A DNA stretch of 64,000 bases from positions 62,001-126,000 of the forward strand of contig JAIUPT010000020.1 of assembly GCA_022315425.1 (NCBI GenBank). The letters run 5' to 3'. Positions 56,527-64,000 of the stretch are shown in pieces. Within the stretch, counting starts at the first letter, position 1, and every line of letters begins with the position of its first letter. The position numbers and the translations under genes are program-made. Origin of the DNA: Pseudevernia furfuracea (Eukaryota > Ascomycota > Lecanoromycetes > Lecanorales > Parmeliaceae). Under the pieces are notes generated by a model. It ran no database searches. It was not told the DNA's origin and was given only the letters and a program-made list of their open reading frames with translations.

Positions 56527-57545
56527 ATGTTTCTTCTAAAGAATGCACCACGCTCTGCGCTGCCAATTTCAAGAGCATTCAGACCCATATCCACCTCTCT
56601 TCCCCGCACCTATCCGAACCCCCACTCGAATGAGAATGCCTCAGAATGGCAAGAGTCACAGAAATCTAAATCCGATGGGCCACATATGACCAATACCAAC
56701 TCTACTATTGCCAATGAGATGCCGAGTGTAGGTGCCGATAAGGCACCGCCTGAGCTCCTCACCTCCGTCGACCCCGATTTCGTGCCAAAAGATTCGGTCC
56801 CGGAGAACACCGAGCGTATGATGGCCGGGAATCAGAAGGGTGCGCCCGAGAGTGGCGTCAATGCAGAGCTTGAGGTTGGGGAGATGGAGGGAGCAAGTTT
56901 CAAGGTGGAGCCATTGAGGCGGACTGGCGAAGATGGCAACACCATGCGAGCTAGGTTGTTATGTCCGTTTCTCTACTCGACTTGATCATTAAAGACGTGC
57001 AAAGGCTGACTGAGATCTTCTTTCTGACAGATCAGAGCCGCAAGAGGGGAACCCTCGAAAGTGATCTCCTCCTCTCCACCTTCGCGGACACCAACCTTCC
57101 CCGCATGACCACAAAGCAGCTCCAACAATACGACCTCTTCCTCGACGAGAACGATTGGGATATCTACTATTGGGCTACACAAGAACCGACACCTACATCC
57201 CATGAGACCGCAGAAGGTAGCGACCCCGACTGGTCTACACCGGCTGCTCAAGGCAAAGCCATGGACAAGTCGGAGACGGATGAGTGGAGACAAGGTGCGC
57301 CTAGAAGTGGTGAATGGGCTCAAACTGTTGGCACCTTCAAGCCTGCATACAGACCTGTGCCACAGCGATGGCAGAATAGTGAGATCCTAGCAATGTTGAG
57401 GAAGCATGTCATTGATCGGAGCGCTGGTGGCGTACATGAGGAGCCTAACGCGAAGGTGGATGGGAAGGGACTAGGACAAAGCGTGAAAGGGACGGGGGGA
57501 GGTGGGTTGGGCAGGATGCCTGAAGTGCAGAATTTTGACGTATAA
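56527..57545 (+). CDS. sdh5: succinate dehydrogenase assembly factor 2 (Sdh5/SDHAF2)
   Basis: Two exons, 56527-56962 and 57031-57545, give 316 aa. The N-terminus is a mitochondrial presequence (MFLLKNAPRSALPISRAFR). A long disordered part leads to the conserved core, joined by splicing: RARLLYQSRKRGTLESDLLL, then FADTNLPRMTTKQLQQYDLF, then LDENDWDIYYWAT. This is the SdhE/Sdh5 fold with the RKRG motif. The protein promotes covalent attachment of FAD to the Sdh1 subunit in the matrix. The protein is longer than yeast Sdh5 because of N- and C-terminal extensions, including a Gly-rich tail. Start 56527 was chosen for the presequence and the ACCATG context. Confidence 0.93.
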
Positions 57546-58073
57546 ATGGCGCTACTCATTACATGGTGTATAGGATCTACAGCAAGCATTGTTGAAGCAG
57601 TCTTCTCGGGTCGTAAGCCTTCCACGACCTCTGGCTGATATGCAGGAGCAGTATGAGCAGTGATACAAAGACTTCTTTCAACTTCGTGAGCCTCGCGCTT
57701 CGACCTGCTACGGTACATAAAGTCTTAACCGGGCAAATCCCGCTTAGAGTTTCTCTAGGCTGCATTCGTCGACCAGCAACATTCCTTGCGGTCGGCCCAC
57801 CAGCAACAAGACTGTTTTCAGGCAATGCGCAGTCTCGCTTCTGCTAAGTTCTTGGCTGGTATACTCTACATTCCCTGCAAAGTTGGGGAATGCTAAGCGA
57901 GGGCTGGTCTTAAAACCCTACTCGTTCTGCACATCTATTTGTTTATTTCTCGATCTTGTAAACAGGTCTCATCACTTTCAGCTTTTCTGCTCAACGCTTC
58001 AATTTCTTTTCATGAAGGCCCTTCAAGACCCTACCTCTTGATTGCACTACAGAAAGTCAATTCACCTGGATGC
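57546..58073. other. intergenic, upstream of wetA
   Basis: No gene recognised. The reading frame of wetA is open upstream of 58074 as far as about 57939 but lacks an ATG there. Confidence 0.45.
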
Positions 58074-59807
58074 ATGCAGCCAGACACAATGCTGAACTTC
58101 GGCTGCTATCGCGCGGTAGACAAAGACTTCGGTAATAGCACCACACAGATCGAAGACCCTTGCGATGACTTCTTTGATCAATGGCTGAACCACGATTCGA
58201 CCACTATCAGCGATACGGCAGATGGATCCGACGACTTTCATGATTTCGATTTTGAATTTGATGAGGAGACGGTGTCGAGTGGAAGCTATTCTACTGGAAG
58301 CAAGACCACTAATAGCCTGCCTTCTTCCCAACGACCAGCTGCAGCTAGTCTCCGTTTTTCACCTCCTCAACTGAATCTGCCTTTGCGAAGCCGCCCTTCT
58401 CTCGGTCGATGTGAGGCGCCGACGCTGAGAAGTGCTATCTCCAGCAGTGAACTTCTGAACCTGGAAGGGAAATTGCCCCACACGCAACGCCAAACGAAGG
58501 CTCAATCAATATCATCATCTGCTGTACCAACGCTCGGAGGAACGCTACGGAGGAAGGCAAAATTCTGCGCTCCTGCATCAGAACCACAGCGTGGTAGATC
58601 GCAGAAAGTCTCAAAGACTCCTTCAAGCGAGATGATGCGTCCTTCGTATCACTATCGGCAAGACACGCCGGTGTGTCATGAATGGACAAAGCGGTTCGAG
58701 CAGATCAGTCTTCAGACACAGAACAATACCCCTCAAACATCGCCTCCACGGACAAGAGGTAGCTTTCGAGACAACCGACCTGGCAACATTGTGACTTCCA
58801 GTCGTAAGTCCACAGAACAGGGTTCGAAAGGTGATGTGAAGGTTTCTGATATGAATTCAGAGGCACCAGCAGAGTCATCTACCACTCCGCAGACATCCTT
58901 TTATAATCCTCTCCCTAATGCTCTTAATCTTCAAGGCCAAGTGAGCGGTGCTGAGGTGAACTCCATGCCCTCGACAAGTGGCGACGTCGAAGCCAAAGAC
59001 AGAGAACTGGGAAGCGAACGCACGCATGCGCGACAACTACGCCACCCATCATCATGGAACTATTTGCCGATATCTCCTCTCGAGCTCGACTACTCAGCCG
59101 TGTCACCAAAACACATTCAGCCCAGCTGGTTGCATGGTCTGCCAGAAGACGTCAATTTGGACTCTTACCAACACAACGCCAGCGCAACTCAGTCAACGCC
59201 AGGAATCGCACAGCCGTCGTCAGACTATATGAGCCAAGATTTCCTCATCCAATACGAACCCTATGGCCATTTCGTCAATGAAGACCCCTCGACCGGCTAT
59301 TCAGTCATACCATCGAATCCGCTACAATCTCCGGGCGGGGAAGAGATACCCATAGCGCTCTACGGACACGATGACCCCGATCTGGTCGGGATGGGTCGCC
59401 CTCATTCTCCGCACCTACGCTCCCTATCAGTCTCGCCACCGCTCCACTCTCCAACCAAAAGCCGCGGCCGGTCCAAAGTGCGCAGCCACAAGAAGACCAA
59501 ATCGGTCGGCCAACTGAAGCAGCCGAAATCATCCGGCACGCTCAAATCGGCCAAATCGGTGGGCAACATCAAATCTCCCAAGTCGGCCGGCTCCGGCTTC
59601 GACAACTTTGTCAATTTCACGGCGCATGATAGCGACAGGATCCTCACCGGGGTTGCGCCGAGCGGGAGTTCGAAGACGAAGGCGAGGCGGGAGCAGGAGG
59701 CTAATGAGAAGAAGAGGAAGTTGAGTTTGGCGGCCTTGAGGGCGATTGAGGAGGCAGGTGGGGATATCAACGCGGTGGAAATGTTGAAGGCGGAGTTTGA
59801 TGATTGA
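58074..59807 (+). CDS. wetA: WetA, developmental regulator of spore maturation
   Basis: A single exon of 577 aa from the ATG at 58074 (MQPDTMLNFG; 58089 is an alternative). The N-terminus has an acidic segment (DDFFDQWLNHD) as in WetA. A long Ser/Pro/Gln-rich middle follows. The C-terminal WetA domain is clear: a repeated KSxK-type basic stretch, then GFDNFVNFTAHDSDRILTG, then VAPSGSSKTKARREQEANEK, then KRKLSLAALRAIEEAGGD. In Aspergillus WetA is the last factor of the BrlA-AbaA-WetA conidiation pathway and controls spore wall maturation through DNA binding. The clear C-terminal domain makes the identity firm. No intron is needed. Confidence 0.93.
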   Translation: MQPDTMLNFGCYRAVDKDFGNSTTQIEDPCDDFFDQWLNHDSTTISDTADGSDDFHDFDFEFDEETVSSGSYSTGSKTTNSLPSSQRPAAASLRFSPPQLNLPLRSRPSLGRCEAPTLRSAISSSELLNLEGKLPHTQRQTKAQSISSSAVPTLGGTLRRKAKFCAPASEPQRGRSQKVSKTPSSEMMRPSYHYRQDTPVCHEWTKRFEQISLQTQNNTPQTSPPRTRGSFRDNRPGNIVTSSRKSTEQGSKGDVKVSDMNSEAPAESSTTPQTSFYNPLPNALNLQGQVSGAEVNSMPSTSGDVEAKDRELGSERTHARQLRHPSSWNYLPISPLELDYSAVSPKHIQPSWLHGLPEDVNLDSYQHNASATQSTPGIAQPSSDYMSQDFLIQYEPYGHFVNEDPSTGYSVIPSNPLQSPGGEEIPIALYGHDDPDLVGMGRPHSPHLRSLSVSPPLHSPTKSRGRSKVRSHKKTKSVGQLKQPKSSGTLKSAKSVGNIKSPKSAGSGFDNFVNFTAHDSDRILTGVAPSGSSKTKARREQEANEKKRKLSLAALRAIEEAGGDINAVEMLKAEFDD

Positions 59808-60836
59808 TTGGGGGATGGGGTTTGGGGTTTGGGGTTTGGTTGTATAGAGCGATCCATCTACCGGGAGTCAATTCGGGGTGATAAATAATATACCAACTTT
59901 GATAAGTTCCAGTTGTGGGTGTCCCGTAGAGTAGGGTTCGGGCACTCGTTCCGCCTACCTCTCTCTCTTGCTCTTCTATTCACATTTTCATTCCCGATGC
60001 TTTGAATCTATTTGAATTTTTCAGTATATGCTACTCGGAGCACTGAAAATTTGGACAGCTACCTACCTACCTTACGGTACCTTGTTCAGGCGGGATGTTT
60101 TGAGATTTGGCCACTAAGCGAAGGGAAATTACCTTACTTACCTATTTTTTTATGATGAAAATGTAGCACTTGATTGGTTCTATAGGACCTTACTTTCAAA
60201 ATATTTCCCAATAGTTACTGATCAATTCGGTGGGAATTATCATCGGTAGCATGATTATTAAGAAGCAGTCTTGGCGTCTACGATGCTGATATGTACATGT
60301 CATACCCCCGGCAGCTCGGGTGTGAAACAAGCTTCCGGGCCCGGCATATGGCGGATAGAGCCCCCCCAACTCGGGAGCTAGACCTTGCTGTCGATCACAG
60401 CTGGAAAGTAAAAATACCTACACTAATCAATGCTTTTCTTACGTCAATTCGATCAATTCGATCAATTCGGATGACCGCATTTCTTGGCGTCTTCGGACTT
60501 GGGGAAAAAGGTGCATCCGGTGATGCATCCGAGCTCTTTGTAATCTTGGGCAGCAGCGACCTTCTCTCTCCTTTCCATTTCTCCAATATTGTGGGCAACT
60601 CTGCTTCCCGTTTCCCATTTCCCATGTCCCACTCTCCTCCCACAAATCTTGCTTTTTGATAGCGAAGATGTCAATTCTTCACTTCCCTTTTTTCCTGCTT
60701 CACCCAATCCTGATCTCGTTCCTGCCTGACACCCAATACCCGTGACACAAGGCACTTCACAAGCCACTGCAATTCCTAATCCATTGCATCACCTTGGACT
60801 ACTGAGAAGTTGACGCACCTAATCACAGCTAGGCTT
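59808..60836. other. intergenic with short repeats
   Basis: A GGGGTTT-type triplet repeat follows the wetA stop (59816-59838), and TCAATTCGA repeats lie at 60444-60469. No gene recognised. Confidence 0.45.
60444..60469. repeat. TCAATTCGA tandem repeat, about three copies
   Basis: Units TCAATTCGA, TCAATTCGA and TCAATTCG follow one another without mismatch. Confidence 0.9.
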
Positions 60837-63800
60837 ATGCCTCCTCACCGTCCCACTATGAGAAACTCCTCCTCCACCTCGGAAGAGAACGGCGGTACGA
60901 ATATCCTCCCAATACCCCCGGCACTCGAATTTCCTTTTCCCCGAAACAGCACCGAATCATCCCAGGCCCCATCCAAGGTGCCCTCAGAGATAGCCCCACA
61001 CCATGCTTCAGTTCCCAGCACGAACCCGCTCGTCAGCAATGGGGCACCGACCCCATCCAAGACACCAGTGACACCTAGTCTTGAGAGAGCAACCAATGCG
61101 TCTCGGCCACAGGCGAAGAGGAGGTTTAAGTCGGAACGTCCTGTACCATCACAGAGAACATCCACGTTCTTGAGGCCGCGAAGGGGTAACACTGGGCACG
61201 TGCCTACGCGTCTAAACAACGCGGCTGGTGGTCATACAACCGAGGACGACTCGTCTTCCTCAGACGATGAGTCGGGCATGGAGCCGGCCTCCAGGCCGTC
61301 CAAGCTCAGCGGTCGATCGCCTAACACCAGAGCACACGCTGCAAATGTGCCCGAAGCAGACCAAAACGGCGGACGAAGATCAAGTGGAGGCCAATTCGGA
61401 AAGTTTTCTGTGGGCAATGAAAACTACAAAACAAAAGGGAACGTGTCGAAAAGAGACGGACGCTTGAACATCAGCGTCAACGAGACCAACAATCATGGTT
61501 ATTTGGCGCATGCACTTGGTGCAACTCTGCAACATCATTTTAAGCGGCCCCGCGATGACGACAAACCAGAACTGGAGCGGACTCTGTCGCCGTTACATGA
61601 AGAGGATAGCGCCAGACGACCAGATTTAGTAGCAAGACTGTCTGCTCTTTCTGCGCGTCCATCGTTAGACGAAGACGCCTCAAGGCCACCTCTGAACATT
61701 GTGATCATGGTGATTGGAAGCAGAGGAGACATACAACCTTTTCTGAAGCTTGGCAAGCTGTTGAAAGAAGATCATGGACATCGTGTGCGAATAGCCACAC
61801 ATCCAGCCTTCAAGAAGTTCATCCAACAAGATTCGGGCTTGGAATTCTTTTCTGTTGGAGGGGATCCAGCGGAGCTCATGGCATTCATGGTCAAGAACCC
61901 TGGCTTGGTGCCCTCCGTGTCAACGGTAAGAGCAGGCGAGATTGGCCGAAGACGAGACGCAATGTTTGAGATGTTTCAAGGATTTTGGAGAGCATGCATT
62001 AATGCAACAGATGATGAGACCCTTCCAGCCAATCGCAAAATGATGGGCGACAAGCATCCTTTCGTTGCGGATGCCATTATTGCCAACCCACCATCCTTCG
62101 CACATGTTCATTGCGCAGAACGGCTAGGAGTTCCTCTACACCTAATGTTTACATTTCCCTACAGTCCTACTCAGCAATTCCCGCATCCTTTAGCAAATAT
62201 CAAAAAGAGTAATGTTGATACTAATTATACTAATTTCATGTCATATCCGCTGGTCGAGATGATGTGCGTTGAGTTGTGTGTGTTTTCCAAAACAGGCGAT
62301 TGCTGATAGAATGCTAGGACGTGGCAAGGACTAGGAGATCTAGTCAATCGCTTTCGAGTGAAGACCCTCGGACTCGAGCCGGTATCTACTCTATGGGCGC
62401 CTGGACAGCTTTTCCGACTGAAAGTACCCTACACGTACATGTGGTCACCGGGGCTGATCCCAAAGCCAGCAGATTGGGGCCCAGAAATTGACATTGCCGG
62501 CTTTGTCTTCCTCGATCTCGCATCTTCCTTCAAACCACCAGAAACGCTGGCCAAATTCTTGGATGCTGGCGAACCTCCCGTCTACATCGGCTTTGGCAGC
62601 ATCGTCGTGGATGATCCTGACAAATTTACCTCCCTTATATTTGAGGCAGTCCAAAAAGCTGGTGTCCGTGCGCTTGTAAGCAAAGGATGGGGAGGTCTTG
62701 GTGACGAAGACAACACACCGGACAACATCTACATGCTCGAGAACACACCACATGACTGGCTCTTCCCTCGTGTCAGCGCAGTGGTACATCATGGAGGGGC
62801 TGGGACAACAGCCATTGGCCTAAAGTGTGGTAAGCCTACAATGATCGTGCCGTTTTTTGGGGATCAACCATTCTGGGGTGCGATGGTTGCAAGAGCGGGT
62901 GCGGGTGCACACCAAGCTACACCCTACAAGAAGCTTTCGGCCGATGCGCTTGCGGAAGGAATTAAGCAATGCCTAACGCCAGAAGCAAGACAAGCTGCAG
63001 AGAAGATTGCGAAGTCAATTGCAGAGGAGGGAGACGGTGCAAAGAACGCTGTCGAATCGTTTCACCGTCACCTTCCAATGCGAGGCGATCACTCGATGCG
63101 TTGCTCCATTCTCCCAGACCATGTCGCAGTCTGGACACTGAAGCGCTCAAATCTTAGGCTATCAGCACTTGCAGCAGAACTCCTGGTCGAGAAGAAGAAC
63201 ATTCAGTGGAGGGATCTCAGGCTGTGCCGGCACTATGAGTGGAATGACTTTGAAGGGCCTGGTGAACCTATCACCGGGGCCGGTGCGGTACTTGCAAACT
63301 CCGCTGGTTCCGTTGCCAAAGGCATTGGTGGGTTACCTGTCAGGTGGGCAAAAAGCATACGAAAAAAGGAAAAGAGGGAGCAAAGACAGAAAGAGCGGAG
63401 GCAGTCTGCTCATCGAAAAAGTGCTGAGATCGAATCATGTCCGCAATCAAACGAGCATGCCGATAAGAAGAAAGGGCTGGAAGACGAGGAAGGCGGAACT
63501 GATGGCGACCTGCCCCATGAAGGACAGCAGGGCGCCGAGAGCCATCTTCCGGAGCCCCATAATCTTGCCGGCCGAGCACATGACGACATCGAGGAGCATG
63601 GAAACGAGCGAAATGGTGAGCTGGTCAAGCCAACAATGAACGATGCTCCCTTCTCCGACGACTATGTAACCTCTGACATTGGATCAGAAGGATCCGACGA
63701 GCACCCAGGTCAAGATTTGGCTCAAGATCTTGCAGAAGACACCGGAATCGGATTTGCCAAAACCGGTGAGGCACTGGCGAAAGTCCCAATGGATCTCTCA

Positions 63801-64000
63801 CTCGCTATCGCGCAAGGATTTCACAATGCTCCACGTCTCTACGGTGATAACACCGTCCGCACCCCACCACGTATATCAGGTTTCCACTCCGGCCTCCGAG
63901 CTGCTGGCTCTGAGTTCGCTTTTGGAGTCTATGACGGTGTCACAGGTCTGGTCTTACAGCCATATCAGGGCGCTTGCAAAAACGGCGCGCTTGGCTTCGT
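60837..64000 (+). CDS. sterol 3-beta-glucosyltransferase-like protein (GT28/GT1), cut by the right edge
   Basis: Two exons are visible, 60837-62263 and from 62318 on (54-bp intron); the frame is open to the window end. Residues 1-285 are disordered and Ser/Pro-rich. The glycosyltransferase starts at about 286 with LNIVIMVIGSRGDIQPFLKL and continues with HRVRIATHPAFKKFI, AIIANPPSFAHVHCAE and, after splicing, TWQGLGDLVNRFR. The nucleotide-sugar site reads VVHHGGAGTTAIGLKCGKP followed by PFFGDQPFWG. These are the UDP-glucose:sterol glucosyltransferase signatures of the Atg26/UGT80 family. No GRAM or PH domain precedes the catalytic part, unlike Atg26. The C-terminal half carries Lys/Glu-rich, coiled segments and a VPMDLSLAIAQGFHNAPRL-like region. 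Acts on sterols at membranes; the exact substrate is unknown. Confidence 0.9.

Noticed and set aside
59816..59838. GGGGTTT triplet repeat resembling a telomere repeat
   Set aside because: Fungal telomeres are usually TTAGGG, only three units are present, and the position is between two ordinary genes.
1..64000. CRISPR arrays, insertion sequences, rRNA genes or complete transposons
   Set aside because: No regularly spaced repeats, no transposase or reverse transcriptase motifs and no rRNA-like sequence were seen on either strand.

Overview
The window looks like nuclear DNA of a filamentous ascomycete (Pezizomycotina). Genes are split by short GT-AG introns (about 48-250 bp) and lie on both strands without operons. 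The protein set is fungal: wetA (spore maturation), Snf1, RACK1/CpcB, Erv25, Tfb5, Cox9, Sdh5, an unspecific-peroxygenase-like enzyme, a fungal rhodopsin-domain protein and a sterol glucosyltransferase. Gene models were built by hand from reading frames and splice signals. Every multi-exon CDS I give closes in frame except the last gene, which runs off the window. Coordinates span the whole CDS; exons are listed in the evidence.

Layout. 1-5 kb is sparse: a partial membrane-protein exon at the left edge and a small secreted protein. 5-11 kb holds a small Cys/His protein, SNF1 (minus) and a conserved short protein. 11-15 kb is gene-poor, with a hypothetical ORF and a Cys-rich exon that has no start codon. 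15-21 kb holds an MFS transporter, a MARVEL-type four-helix membrane protein and a protein with a half zinc-cluster motif. 23-29 kb is a dense housekeeping block with a mitochondrial flavour: Mim2-like and Cox9 (divergent), RACK1 with an intronic U24-type C/D snoRNA, and an Mgr3-like TPR protein divergent from an SRAP/HMCES protein. 30-38 kb holds a three-domain fusion protein (isochorismatase-like, AlkB-like, GST-like), TFB5, a membrane protein with PY motifs and a small membrane protein. 38-53 kb is looser: a peroxygenase, an ambiguous coding stretch, a kinase-lobe/ISG12-like fusion, a quinone oxidoreductase, an orphan PKS-type acyl-carrier relic and a rhodopsin-domain protein. 53-64 kb is dense again: ERV25, a BTB protein, SDH5, wetA and a sterol glucosyltransferase cut by the right edge.

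Most interesting items: (1) the fusion protein at 30855-33666, whose isochorismatase-like part has lost two catalytic residues while its AlkB-like part keeps all metal and 2-oxoglutarate ligands; (2) the kinase-lobe plus ISG12-like protein at 45028-46000; (3) the U24-like snoRNA in RACK1 intron 2; (4) a TFB5 intron full of simple repeats that is open and in frame with both flanking exons; (5) two GC-AG introns. I see no complete transposon, CRISPR array, rRNA gene or convincing tRNA gene. Family names come from memory of the families; no database search was possible.
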